Assembly (NCBI RefSeq): GCF_024628725.1
Contig: NZ_CP102409.1
Coordinates: forward strand, 2,389,001-2,453,000
DNA from: Ruegeria sp. YS9
GTDB taxonomy: Bacteria > Pseudomonadota > Alphaproteobacteria > Rhodobacterales > Rhodobacteraceae
Direction: 5' to 3'
DNA length: 64,000 nt
A program made the translations under genes and the position numbers. The notes beneath the pieces are model-generated. The model made no database searches. It saw only the letters and a program-made list of their open reading frames with translations, and had not been told where the DNA came from. Positions 8,597 through 20,913 of this stretch are shown here, in pieces; the first letter of the stretch is position 1; each line of letters opens with the position of its first letter.

Positions 8597-8624
8597 TTGC
8601 ACCTTTTCGCGCGGTCCCTATAAC
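8597..8624 (+). promoter_or_regulatory. carB promoter candidate
   Basis: TTGCAC, a 16-base spacer and TATAAC form a housekeeping-type promoter ending 74 bases before the carB ATG. It lies in the 184-base divergent gap between pabB and carB. Confidence 0.55.
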
Positions 8625-8698
8625 GCAGGACAATTTGGGCGCTGGGGCGGTGCCCCGACTCGCTGAAATGCCTCGCGGACAATCGAAGGAACAAGGCC

Positions 8699-12043
<3,345 letters not shown>

Positions 12044-12072
12044 CCCGCCTGAGCCACAATTGGCTCATCAAT

Positions 12073-12126
12073 GAACGAAAAGATGCGCGCCCGTTGACCT
12101 GAACTCAACGGGCGCGCATTTCGTTC
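12073..12126 (+). terminator. long hairpin after carB
   Basis: A perfect 15-bp stem (ATGCGCGCCCGTTGA with its complement, 12083-12119, seven-base loop) is extended by GAACGAA / TTCGTTC on the outside. The T run is short, so termination strength is uncertain. Confidence 0.65.
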
Positions 12127-12147
12127 AGGCATAAGGCGAATGAAACA

Positions 12148-12222
12148 ATGCGCACATTTCTGGTTCTCGCAATCTTCACTGCACTGGCTGCCTGTGACGT
12201 GCCGTTTGTCCCATTGATCTGA
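12148..12222 (+). CDS. 24-residue lipopeptide (small lipoprotein)
   Basis: ATG 12148 opens a 24-codon frame, MRTFLVLAIFTALAACDVPF followed by VPLI. It is a nearly perfect lipoprotein signal: a short basic start, a hydrophobic core and lipobox LAAC with Cys16, leaving a mature peptide of only nine residues. Asp at +2 after the cysteine is the classic inner-membrane retention signal in enterobacteria. AAGGCG nine bases upstream could be the ribosome site. Very small lipopeptides of this kind are known (entericidin-like), but I recognise no specific family. Confidence 0.5.
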   Translation: MRTFLVLAIFTALAACDVPFVPLI

Positions 12223-12270
12223 TCCAACCGGGTCCGTTCGATCAAGCCCGGACCCGGTCACAGACCGTTT

Positions 12271-15200
12271 TCAGACTGCCTGTGCCTCGCGTTTTTCATC
12301 GCCCGCAAAGAAGAGCAGGTAGAACACCGGCGCGGCGACCATGGTCAGGACGGTCGCAAAAGCCAGCCCGCCCATGATCGTCACCGCCATCGAGACGAAG
12401 AACGCGTCCGTCAGCAAAGGCGCCATACCCAGAATGGTCGTGATGGCCGCCAGCATAACAGGACGCAAACGTGAGACGGAGGCTTCGACGATGGACTCGC
12501 GCAGGGGTTTGCCCGTGGCGCGAACAAGGTCAATCTCTTCGACCAGAACAATACCGTTCTTGATCAGCATGCCCGACAGGCTGAGCAGACCCAGAAGGGC
12601 CGTAAAGGTGAAGGGCAAACCTGTTCCCAGCAGGCCGATGACCACGCCGTTGACCGACATCGGAACCAGCAGCCAGATGATGATCGGCTGGCGGATCGCG
12701 TTGAACAGCAGAACCGAGATCAGCACCATGATCAGCAGGCTCAGCGGCAGTTGCTTGCCCAGACTTTCCTGCGCGTCGCGCGAGTTTTCGAACTCGCCAC
12801 CCCACTCCATCTTGTAGCCCGGTGGCAGTTCGATTGCCTCGATGGCGTCCCGCACTTCGGCATGCACTTGCGCAGCCGTCAGGTCGGGCGGGATGTCCGC
12901 GCCGACGGTGATGGTCAGAACACGGTCGCGACGGTGAACCAGCGTATTGAGGGATTTGTACTCGAATCCATCGACCATCTGTTCGATTGGTACAAATTTC
13001 CCGGACTGATCCGAGTACACCACCTGATCGACAATCGAGTAATCTCCATCAGCCGGTCGGCGCAGGATGATCGGAATCAAACGATCCCGTTCGCGGAACA
13101 CGCCGCCGGTGATGCCGTCGGTCGAAAATTGCAGCGTGGCCGCAATATCCTCGCGCGTGACACCCGCAGTCTGCGCCCGTTCCGTGGCATAGATCGGTTG
13201 CACCGCCAGTTCCTGTTCGCGCCAGTCATGATGGACAAGCAGCGCGTTGGGTGACGCCGCCGACATGCGCTGCACGGCCTGGTCCGCAAGCTGGCGCAGA
13301 ACCACCGGATCGCTGCCCGAGAACCGGGCCTGGATCGGATCGCCGCCGCCGGGGCCAAAGACCAGACGCTTGGTTCCGAACTCTCCTTCGGGGAACTGGA
13401 CGGACCCGAACGCTTCCAGATCCGCCTGCAAGGCCGGGATATCCTCCAGGTTTTCCGTGCGGATGATCATGTGACCATAGCTCGGGTTCGGTTTTTCCGC
13501 CGAATAGGTCAGCATGAACCGGGTTGCCCCCTGACCGACGAAGGTCGTGACTGAAACCACGTCATCGCGTTGGGTCAGCCAATCTTCGAACACCGCCATA
13601 TCCTGTGCCGTGCGGGCAATCGGCGTGCCCTGAGGCAGCTTGTAATGCACAAAGAACAAAGGCGTGTTCGAATTGGGGAAGAACTGCTGTTTCATCAGCC
13701 CGAACCCGGCATAACACGCTGCGGTTACGCCGATGAGACCCGCAACAACCAGCCACCGGAAGCGCAGCGCAAAGCGCAGGATCGCGCCATATGTGCGGAA
13801 CAGGATGCCCCCGTAGGCGTCGATCTCACCTTCCTTGCCCTGCTTGAAGAAGTAATGCCCAAGCAAGGGCGTGACCGTGATGGCCAATATCCAGCTGAGC
13901 AGCAGCGAAATGCCGATCACCGCAAACAGAGAAAACAGAAACTCGCCCGTCGCATCCGGGCTGAGCCCGATCCCGGCAAAGGCCATGATGCCGATCACGG
14001 TGGCCCCAAGCAGGGGGATCTGGGTTTTTGAAGCCACATCTACAGCCGCATCCCGCGAAGGTTTTCCACGCAGCATCGCGATCTGCATCCCTTCGGCCAC
14101 CACGATGGCATTGTCCACAAGCATACCCATGGCAATGATCAGCGCACCCAGGGAAATCCGTTCCATCTCGATCGAGAACAGCGCCATGAACAGAAGCGTG
14201 CCGACCACGGTCAGCAACAGGGTCGAACCAACGACGATGGCCGCGCGCCACCCCATGAAGATACCCAGCACGGCGACCACGATGGCCACTGACATGGCCA
14301 GATTGACAAGGAAGTCGTTCGAGGCCTGCTCGACCACCACATGCTGCTGATAGATCGGCAGAATATCGACACCGAAGGGGATGTTCGCATCCAGCTCGGC
14401 AAATTTGGCGTCAGCCCGTTTGCCGACCTCGACGATGTTTTCCGTCGCCAGACCGGCGATGCCGAGGGTAAAGGCTTCGGTCCCGTTAAAGCGGATCATG
14501 ATGTCCGGATCGTTCTGACGCGCGCGATAGACATCGGACATGTCGAACAGGTTGATCACCTGCCCTTGCGAGCCGACAGACAGGCCCGCAATGGCCGAAA
14601 CACTGTCCGAACCCTCGGCCGTCAGAATGGTGGTGCGGGTATCTTCTGACCGCAAAGACCCCGAGGAATTCACCGAATTCGCATTGGCTATGGCTTCGTT
14701 GATCGCTTGCAGCGGGACGTTCTGGTTCACCGATATCGCCAGGTCGGGTTCGACAAAAATCGCCTCGTCCGGCAGGCCCTGAACCTCGACATCGGCAACG
14801 CCGTCCACGGTCAGCAGTTCCCGACGCAGAAACGTTGCCAGTTCATGCTTTTCGGCGTCCGAGAACCCTTCGGCGGTCACCGCATAGAACAGGCCGAACA
14901 CATCACCGAACCCGTCATTCACATAAGGTTGGCTGACACCCGACGGAAGCCCCCGGGCGGCATCGCGCACCTTGGCCCGCAGGCGGGTCCAGATATCGGG
15001 CAGTTCGGTGCCGTCGTAGGTCGACTTGATCTCTACTTCGATCAAGGATTGTCCGGGTTGGTTGACCGAGGTGATGACATCCACCTCGCCCATCTGCTGG
15101 ATCGCGGATTCAAGGGGCTCGGACACTTCCAGCGCCACCTGTTCCGCCGTCGCACCGGGATACTGCGTGGCGATGACCGCGTTCTTGATGGTGAAAGCCG

Positions 15201-15312
15201 GGTCTTCCAAACGACCAAGCGACGTGAACCCCCAGATGCCCCCAAACAGAGCGATAAGGATGATCAGCCATGTGTAAAGCGGTCGATCAATCGAGGCGCG
15301 CGCGATGTTCAT
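12271..15312 (-). CDS. RND-family efflux permease (AcrB/HAE type)
   Basis: This 1013-residue inner-membrane antiporter has the duplicated RND plan: TM1 at residues 11-31, a large periplasmic loop, TM2-6 at about 335-475, a second loop, and TM8-12 near the end. TM4 reads GMLVDNAIVVAEG, so the Asp-Asp proton relay of AcrB is Asp-Asn here; the TM10 lysine is kept in SGMLIKNGIVLVEE. It should export hydrophobic or toxic compounds with the adaptor encoded directly upstream and an outer-membrane channel encoded elsewhere. The adaptor gene ends 11 bases before its start. Confidence 0.94.
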   Translation of the reverse strand: MNIARASIDRPLYTWLIILIALFGGIWGFTSLGRLEDPAFTIKNAVIATQYPGATAEQVALEVSEPLESAIQQMGEVDVITSVNQPGQSLIEVEIKSTYDGTELPDIWTRLRAKVRDAARGLPSGVSQPYVNDGFGDVFGLFYAVTAEGFSDAEKHELATFLRRELLTVDGVADVEVQGLPDEAIFVEPDLAISVNQNVPLQAINEAIANANSVNSSGSLRSEDTRTTILTAEGSDSVSAIAGLSVGSQGQVINLFDMSDVYRARQNDPDIMIRFNGTEAFTLGIAGLATENIVEVGKRADAKFAELDANIPFGVDILPIYQQHVVVEQASNDFLVNLAMSVAIVVAVLGIFMGWRAAIVVGSTLLLTVVGTLLFMALFSIEMERISLGALIIAMGMLVDNAIVVAEGMQIAMLRGKPSRDAAVDVASKTQIPLLGATVIGIMAFAGIGLSPDATGEFLFSLFAVIGISLLLSWILAITVTPLLGHYFFKQGKEGEIDAYGGILFRTYGAILRFALRFRWLVVAGLIGVTAACYAGFGLMKQQFFPNSNTPLFFVHYKLPQGTPIARTAQDMAVFEDWLTQRDDVVSVTTFVGQGATRFMLTYSAEKPNPSYGHMIIRTENLEDIPALQADLEAFGSVQFPEGEFGTKRLVFGPGGGDPIQARFSGSDPVVLRQLADQAVQRMSAASPNALLVHHDWREQELAVQPIYATERAQTAGVTREDIAATLQFSTDGITGGVFRERDRLIPIILRRPADGDYSIVDQVVYSDQSGKFVPIEQMVDGFEYKSLNTLVHRRDRVLTITVGADIPPDLTAAQVHAEVRDAIEAIELPPGYKMEWGGEFENSRDAQESLGKQLPLSLLIMVLISVLLFNAIRQPIIIWLLVPMSVNGVVIGLLGTGLPFTFTALLGLLSLSGMLIKNGIVLVEEIDLVRATGKPLRESIVEASVSRLRPVMLAAITTILGMAPLLTDAFFVSMAVTIMGGLAFATVLTMVAAPVFYLLFFAGDEKREAQAV

Positions 15313-15323
15313 CTGTCAGCCCC

Positions 15324-16361
15324 TCAGTTCGCGAAGCCGGTGAACCGGCGCACGGGCTGACCGTCTGTCAGCACGGCGCCGCCAGCCACAACAACTTCGT
15401 CACCGTCGGACAAGCCCGTCAACACCCGAACATCGCCCGTCTGCGTGGGCTCAATCGTCACCGGAACGCGGCGGACCGTGCCTTCATCCGCACCAACCGG
15501 CGAGAACACCATGACGCTCAGCTCGCCTGATGCATCAGCAACAACGGCCGTTGCTGGCACAACGATGCCTGTGCGTTCATCCTGAACCTTTACGTTGACG
15601 GTGACGGACGAGCCGGGAAGAATTTGCAACCCCTCGGGCGGGGTCAGGCCGAACTGGATGCGGAAGGTCTGCCCGACGCTGGAGGTTTCAGCGTCGAATT
15701 CACGAATCTCCAACGGGAAGACTTCATCACTTACGGGAAACTTGGCAGTGATGGTGATGTCATCGTTCTGGCCCGAGCGTTGGAACAGGATCTCGGGAAC
15801 GTCGACCTCGATGCGCAATTCGGACATGTCGTGAATGCGGACGATGGGCGTGCCTGCCGATACGGTGGTGAAAGCTTCGACCGCGCGGCTGGAAACCAGC
15901 GCGTCAAATGGTGCGGTCAGTGTTGCGTGTTCCAGTTCGTATTCCGCGTCGCGCAGAGCGATCGCGGCCAGTTGCGCTTCGGTCTCTGCGTCATCGACCG
16001 CCACCTGGCTGGCCGTGGTGCCACGCAAACGCGACAGGCGCGCGACGGTTCGGTCGGCCTGTTCCTTTTGCAGCTGCGCCCGCTCAAGCCGCAGTTCGAA
16101 TGGCTCCTGATCCAGTCGCGCGATCAGGCCGCCTTTGGGGATGACAAACCCTTCGTTGACCGGCATCTCGACGATCTGACCGGCGACCTGAAAGGCAAGA
16201 TCGACCGTCTGCCGTGCCGCAACACGGCCGAAAAACTGGCGGGTGAAGCCGGGCGCCGTTTCGCGCACCTGCATCAGCTTGACCGGTTTCGGAGTATCTT
16301 GAGCGGCAATCGGAGTTGCCAGAACGGCCAGTGCAAGGCCCAGAGAGCTCAGGAGTTTCAT
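15324..16361 (-). CDS. RND efflux periplasmic adaptor subunit (membrane-fusion protein)
   Basis: The 345-residue protein has an N-terminal signal (about 1-20, LALAVLATPIAAQ), a biotinyl-lipoyl-like half (VAGQIVEMPVNEGFVIPKGG), a short helical hairpin at about 95-135, the second lipoyl half (LTAPFDALVSSRAV) and a C-terminal beta-barrel. It bridges the RND permease to an outer-membrane channel. Its ATG overlaps the MarR stop (ATGA) and the permease follows 11 bases on, so the three form one operon under MarR control. Confidence 0.94.
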   Translation of the reverse strand: MKLLSSLGLALAVLATPIAAQDTPKPVKLMQVRETAPGFTRQFFGRVAARQTVDLAFQVAGQIVEMPVNEGFVIPKGGLIARLDQEPFELRLERAQLQKEQADRTVARLSRLRGTTASQVAVDDAETEAQLAAIALRDAEYELEHATLTAPFDALVSSRAVEAFTTVSAGTPIVRIHDMSELRIEVDVPEILFQRSGQNDDITITAKFPVSDEVFPLEIREFDAETSSVGQTFRIQFGLTPPEGLQILPGSSVTVNVKVQDERTGIVVPATAVVADASGELSVMVFSPVGADEGTVRRVPVTIEPTQTGDVRVLTGLSDGDEVVVAGGAVLTDGQPVRRFTGFAN

Positions 16362-16825
16362 TTCTTCAGTCCCTCGGGAATTCCCGTTTTCAAAACATTG
16401 TCACGGATTTTGCGCGCCAGTCGCGCGAATTCGGCTGTTTCTTCGTCGTTCAGGCCCGAGGCCCTGTGAAACAGATCCCCGGCCTCGGCCACCAGCATGT
16501 TGCGGGCTTGTTCACCCTGCTCGGTCAGCACCAGCAACCAGGCGCGGCGGTCTTCGGGGTCACGTTCGCGCGTCAGATAGCCTGCTTTTTCCAGCGAATC
16601 CGCGGTGGCGGTGATTGTGGACGGCACGCTCAGCATATCCGCAGCCAGGACCCCCATGCGTTTCGGCTGATCCAGCTTGATCAGCATGTGGCATTCGGGG
16701 TGGCTCAGGTCGGTCTCGATGCAGTCAAACGTCTCTTCCAGTTTCCAGTACAGGGCATACACCCCCATGATCGCCTGAATCTCGGGGCTGAGGCGGCCAA
16801 GTCTGGTACTGATATCGTCGGGCAT
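16358..16825 (-). CDS. MarR-family transcriptional regulator
   Basis: This 155-residue winged-helix protein has the MarR wing signature TRERDPEDRRAWLLVLTEQG at about residues 90-109 and the recognition helix in MLSVPSTITATADSLEKAG. It is expected to repress its own marR-adaptor-permease operon and release on ligand binding. ATG 16825 is chosen over the ATG at 16855 because GGAGAT precedes it and the upstream ATG lies in the -10 box of the probable promoter. The four-base overlap with the adaptor gene shows co-translation. Confidence 0.92.
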   Translation of the reverse strand: MPDDISTRLGRLSPEIQAIMGVYALYWKLEETFDCIETDLSHPECHMLIKLDQPKRMGVLAADMLSVPSTITATADSLEKAGYLTRERDPEDRRAWLLVLTEQGEQARNMLVAEAGDLFHRASGLNDEETAEFARLARKIRDNVLKTGIPEGLKK

Positions 16826-16852
16826 GGGGGATCTCCGCGCGCGTTGGGGCGT

Positions 16853-16892
16853 CATATACTTCAGTTTCTGAACTATTCAAGATATGAAACTG
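16853..16892 (-). promoter_or_regulatory. marR operon promoter with internal operator palindrome
   Basis: On the minus strand TTGAAT (16880-16875), 16 bases and TATATG (16858-16853) form a promoter. The whole spacer is AGTTCAGA-AACT plus flank: the 12-base palindrome AGTT-N4-AACT at 16863-16874 lies between -35 and -10. A second, wider pair CAGTTTC / GAAACTG spans 16862-16892. This is the expected place for MarR autorepression and could also affect the divergent KAS III-like gene. Confidence 0.55.
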
Positions 16893-16984
16893 CCGCGTTG
16901 CGCGCATTCCCTTAGGTCAACATACCTTGATCAAATCACACCGTGACTGCATTTTGGGCAAATCCGAAACATTCAGGGCCCGCC

Positions 16985-18109
16985 ATGTATACCCCCGCCA
17001 TCACCGGTACCGGTGTCTTCACGCCTCAGAACGTCATCACCAATGCCGAGCTTGTCGAGGCATTCAACGCTTATGCCGACAAGCAGAACGCCAAGAATGC
17101 CGAAGCCATCGCCGCCGGACAGATGGAGCCGATGCAGCATTCATCGGAAGAGTTCATCGTCAAGGCATCGGGGATCGAGAACCGTTACGTGATGGACAAG
17201 AGCGGTGTGCTGGACCCGGACGTGATGCATCCACTGCTGCGGCAGCGCAGCGATGATGAACCCGGCATCATGACCGAAATGGCGGTGGACGCCTGCAACA
17301 AGGCGCTGGCACAGGCGGGGCGCACGGCGGCAGATGTTGATCTGGTGATCTGCGCGGCCTCGAACCACGAGCGCGCCTATCCGGCAATTGCGATCGAAAT
17401 TCAGCAGGAACTGGGGATCGACGGGTTCGGCTTTGACATGAACGTCGCCTGTTCGTCGGCCACGTTCGGCATTCAGGCTGCGGCGGATATGGTGCGGTCG
17501 GGATCGGTGCGTGCGGCGTTGGTGGTGAACCCCGAAATCTGCTCGGGCCATCTGGAGTGGCGCGACCGCGATTGTCATTTCATCTTTGGCGATGTGGCGA
17601 CAGCGACGCTGATCGAACGGATCGAAGACGCCAAAGGCCCGCATTTCGAGATCTTGTCGACTCGTTGCGCCACGGCGTTTTCCAACAATATTCGCAACAA
17701 CAACGGCTTTCTGCGCCGCTCGCGCCCTGACGGGCTGACCGACCGGCGTGACATGCAGTTCACGCAGAACGGTCGGAAAGTATTCAAAGAGGTACTGCCG
17801 ATGGTCAGCAAACATATCAGCGACCACATGAATGCCGAAGGAGTTGGGAACTCTGATCTGAAACGCCTGTGGCTGCATCAGGCCAACAAGACGATGAATG
17901 ACTTCATCGGCAAGAAGGTTCTGGGCCGCGAACCCGAACCGGGCGAGCAACCAAACATCCTTCAGGATTATGCCAACACGTCATCTGCGGGGTCGATCAT
18001 CGCGTTTTCGAAATATTCCGACGACTTGCAGGAAGGGGATCTTGGCCTGATCTGTTCCTTCGGCGCCGGGTATTCCGTTGGGTCGGTGATCGTGAAACGC
18101 CACGCCTGA
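16985..18109 (+). CDS. beta-ketoacyl-ACP synthase III-like thiolase-fold enzyme
   Basis: This 374-residue protein has the KAS III catalytic triad: Cys156 in NVACSSATFG, His298 in LWLHQANKTMND and Asn331 in YANTSSAGS. It is about 50 residues longer than E. coli FabH, with an extra N-terminal segment after residue 30, so it may be a FabH-like enzyme with a special acyl donor and not the housekeeping FabH. Start ATG 16985 gives the usual MYTPAITGTG beginning; the frame extends 42 bases further up without support. It is divergent from the marR efflux operon and could share control with it. Confidence 0.87.
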   Translation: MYTPAITGTGVFTPQNVITNAELVEAFNAYADKQNAKNAEAIAAGQMEPMQHSSEEFIVKASGIENRYVMDKSGVLDPDVMHPLLRQRSDDEPGIMTEMAVDACNKALAQAGRTAADVDLVICAASNHERAYPAIAIEIQQELGIDGFGFDMNVACSSATFGIQAAADMVRSGSVRAALVVNPEICSGHLEWRDRDCHFIFGDVATATLIERIEDAKGPHFEILSTRCATAFSNNIRNNNGFLRRSRPDGLTDRRDMQFTQNGRKVFKEVLPMVSKHISDHMNAEGVGNSDLKRLWLHQANKTMNDFIGKKVLGREPEPGEQPNILQDYANTSSAGSIIAFSKYSDDLQEGDLGLICSFGAGYSVGSVIVKRHA

Positions 18110-18110
18110 T

Positions 18111-18128
18111 GGCCGGTTCTGTCCGGCC
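18111..18128. terminator. short hairpin between convergent genes
   Basis: GGCCGG-TTCTGT-CCGGCC, a perfect 6-bp stem right after the KAS III-like stop and touching the stop of the convergent gene. There is no T run, so it is only a weak terminator candidate. Confidence 0.35.
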
Positions 18129-19930
18129 TAGCGTGCCGCCGTCACTTTGAAGACCTGGAACGCCGCATCTTCCGTAGTTTGTACCCGCGTGAGGTAGCCA
18201 GGGATTTCACCTGCAACCAAGTGCGATTGCAAACCACGACCCTGTGAGGCCCAGGACCAGAATTCGGCACGCGGCGCGGACGTGCAGAGCATGACGTAAT
18301 CCACATCCAGCTCGGTCAGACGTGATCCGATCTGAGAAGCGTCCGAGCGGAACAGTTCGATCTGCGCCAGAATTCCAGCCTGATTCCGATGGTAATTGCC
18401 CGCCAGAACGGAATGGTCGGTATGGCGCAGAACGTTTGCGGCAAAGTCGAAATCAACAAGAACTCTTCCGGCTGGAAGATCACGCAGGGCCGCATAGGCT
18501 TGGGGCGTTTTGCAGGATGCGCCCGAGTTTTGCCGTGACTGTCGGGCCGGCATCGCGGATGCGGCAAGGGACGGCCCGGCAAAACGCCCCAGTTGCTCAT
18601 CGATACTGGCCCCGGTTTTCGGCGAGATGCAGAGGATGAACGCAACCATCGCAAGCCCTGACAACGCGCGGCGACTGCTCGCATAGCGGGTGTAAAGGAC
18701 ACGCAGGATCTGCGCCTGGACGGCCACCAGCGAAACACCCAGGAATGTCATCATTCTGGACTGATAGAGGAACACCACCAGGCCGGTCACGATCAGGGCC
18801 AGAAACAGGGCGTATTCCAGTTTGAACGGGGATCTGACTGCAAAGATCAGGGCGGCTGCCATGCACAGGATCGACATTGCGATCAGGGCCAGCGCTTCGC
18901 CCCGGTGCAGTTGCAGAATGACGTTGATCTTCTGGGCTTCCGCCACCTGGCTCAGCCAGTAGTCGCGCATGTCCTGCGGCAGGGCTTCGATCGGGTTGCT
19001 GAGACAATGCGGGGCGAAACCGTAAGCGCAGGCCAATGTCACCACTCCGACCGCAACACATGCGCCGATGCGGCCCCAAAGCGACCAGCCAGACCCGATC
19101 CAGGCCGCAATGCAAAGACCCACCGCGGCGACGCTCGCCGGCAACGCCACACTGAGTGTCAGGGCGTCACAGCTTGGAAACAGAAAGGCCTGGTGTCCGG
19201 TTGTTGCGAGGCTGGTCAGCACAAGCGTCAGGACCAACCCGACGCCAAACGCCATGGTCCGGCGACGGGCCGGGTCGCCATTGATGATCCAATCAACGGC
19301 AAAGAAAATTGCGACGAGTGCGATCTGCAATATCGATTCGGTGCCTATCGATACCGAAAGCGCCAGGCAGGCACCCAACAACCATCCGGCATATGGTTTG
19401 TCCCTGCGCAATGCGAACAACATCAGGGCCGTGGCGAACAGAAGAATCTGAGCATTGTGGTGATCAAACGAAAAATAGTCGAACTTCCGCGAGTGTTCGA
19501 GCGCCAACACACCCACAACCAGCGCCGAAACAGCGCCTTCCCGCGCGCCCAAAACGTTTCCCGTCACGGCAAAGGCCCACAAGGTCAGACCCGCCAAAAG
19601 TGAGGGCCAGACGAATGCCGTCACCTGAAGGGCCATATCGGGCGGCAAAACCAACCCGAATGTTCCGTAGAGCAAGGCAATCGGTGCGTCGATCAGTCGG
19701 GACCAATGCATCAACGTACCGCCCTCGGGGCCCAGCCGATACTGATGGCTGTCGAACCAGCCCTGCCCCTGCAACAGATCCTGCACGACCACCCAGCGCA
19801 TTACGTCATCAGAGCCTTCCTGATGACCACTCAGGGCCATAAGAACCAGAAGGGCCGCATAGGCGCATACAAAAAATCGCAGAACCACACGGTCTGCGAA
19901 AAGACTGTATGTTCCCTGCGAATTCTGCAT
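18128..19930 (-). CDS. GT-C-like polytopic membrane protein
   Basis: A 600-residue protein with about ten or more hydrophobic segments between residues 15 and 445, then a soluble C-terminal domain of roughly 130 residues. The first loop carries an acidic pair, Asp41-Asp42 in EGSDDVMRW, followed by GPEGGTLMHWSRLID (68-82). This resembles the first extracytoplasmic loop of GT-C glycosyltransferases, which use lipid-linked sugar donors. A sugar-transfer role in the envelope is therefore possible but unproven. ATG 19930 has AGAGGA before it; the frame continues to 20032 without support. No sugar-pathway genes lie nearby. Confidence 0.75.
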   Translation of the reverse strand: MQNSQGTYSLFADRVVLRFFVCAYAALLVLMALSGHQEGSDDVMRWVVVQDLLQGQGWFDSHQYRLGPEGGTLMHWSRLIDAPIALLYGTFGLVLPPDMALQVTAFVWPSLLAGLTLWAFAVTGNVLGAREGAVSALVVGVLALEHSRKFDYFSFDHHNAQILLFATALMLFALRRDKPYAGWLLGACLALSVSIGTESILQIALVAIFFAVDWIINGDPARRRTMAFGVGLVLTLVLTSLATTGHQAFLFPSCDALTLSVALPASVAAVGLCIAAWIGSGWSLWGRIGACVAVGVVTLACAYGFAPHCLSNPIEALPQDMRDYWLSQVAEAQKINVILQLHRGEALALIAMSILCMAAALIFAVRSPFKLEYALFLALIVTGLVVFLYQSRMMTFLGVSLVAVQAQILRVLYTRYASSRRALSGLAMVAFILCISPKTGASIDEQLGRFAGPSLAASAMPARQSRQNSGASCKTPQAYAALRDLPAGRVLVDFDFAANVLRHTDHSVLAGNYHRNQAGILAQIELFRSDASQIGSRLTELDVDYVMLCTSAPRAEFWSWASQGRGLQSHLVAGEIPGYLTRVQTTEDAAFQVFKVTAAR

Positions 19931-20097
19931 GGTCCTCTGCCCTTGACGCTCTTGCCCGCGACGGACCTTAAAGGACAGACGTGACTGAATTGAGGCAAAA
20001 ACCACAGTCAGCGTTTCTGCCTTCTCGCGCATGAAAACGGTTGGGCTGCACAGGCGGAATGTGGCCAGTCATGGGCGCAACGGCTCCCGGATCCCGG

Positions 20098-20559
20098 CTA
20101 GCTGACGCTTTCTTCTTCCAGATGCAGCTTCATCTCGATCAGAACCTGTTGCAGCAAGCTGGTTTCTTTCAGCAGCCGTTTGGCTTCGTTGACCGTGATG
20201 ATTCCGTCTTCGATTGCGGCCTGATATTCGGTCATCAGCATTGCGAATCTTTGGCTGAGTGCGATGACATCCGAATTCACACCACCGGTGCGCGGTGTTT
20301 CAGTATTGCGGTCGCTGTAGGACAACGTGATGTTTTTCAAATCCGCCAGGGCCGACGTCACATGCGGGTAAGTCGCCGCGTTTTCAAGGCGGGCCACCGC
20401 ATCCACGGGCATGAACCTGTCTGCGTGTTCGGCATTGTCGGAGTAATACCGGCCCAAAGTGGCCTTGGATTTCCCGGTAATCTCGCACGCGGCCTCGATT
20501 CCGACGTCCTTGACCAGCGCTTCTGTGTGTTTTTTCAGATAGGCCCCGATATCTGCCAT
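20098..20559 (-). CDS. small helix-turn-helix protein of unknown role
   Basis: This 153-residue protein has an N-terminal helical region containing a probable helix-turn-helix, ACEITGKSKATLGRYYSDN at about residues 24-42, followed by a variable linker (about 84-95) and a C-terminal helical segment of about 55 residues, partly coiled coil (LLKETSLLQQVLIEMKLHLEEE). The pattern recalls phage-type regulatory proteins, but I cannot name a family. The ATG follows AGGTAA. It stands alone, divergent from tdk across a 354-base gap, so it may act on its own promoter or that of tdk. Confidence 0.7.
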   Translation of the reverse strand: MADIGAYLKKHTEALVKDVGIEAACEITGKSKATLGRYYSDNAEHADRFMPVDAVARLENAATYPHVTSALADLKNITLSYSDRNTETPRTGGVNSDVIALSQRFAMLMTEYQAAIEDGIITVNEAKRLLKETSLLQQVLIEMKLHLEEESVS

Positions 20560-20913
20560 TGTTTTACCTTTGTTACCTGCAAACGCCTACCCGTTGTCCA
20601 AACAGGGGAAAGCGTGGGTAAATTTCCCATAACCAAGTCATAATTGAAATGTCATACATTGGCTATCCCTCAGATATGCGGGGGATTTTGTGAGTGAGTG
20701 GCGGCAGTTCAAGCCGGTAATGAGTGTTTGCAGGGTGATATTGTTAAACCTTGCTGCGTTTTGGCCACATGTTGGCCGACGGCGTCGCTGTTGCAGATGT
20801 GGGGGTTCCATCCCCTAGAGCGTAGCTCGGCCTCTGCGAACGCAACGGCGACGTCGCTCCATCAAAACGATTGATATCTTGTTCCTTTTCCCCAAGCGTT
20901 TTAGACCCGCGTC
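20560..20913. other. intergenic region between the HTH gene and tdk
   Basis: 354 bases with no convincing gene. It is more A+T-rich near the HTH gene, contains a symmetrical GGGTAAATTTCCC at about 20614-20626, a TTGGCC direct repeat near 20761-20775, and a small GGGG/CCCC hairpin near 20802-20816. It should hold the divergent promoters, but no clear -35/-10 pair stands out. Confidence 0.4.
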
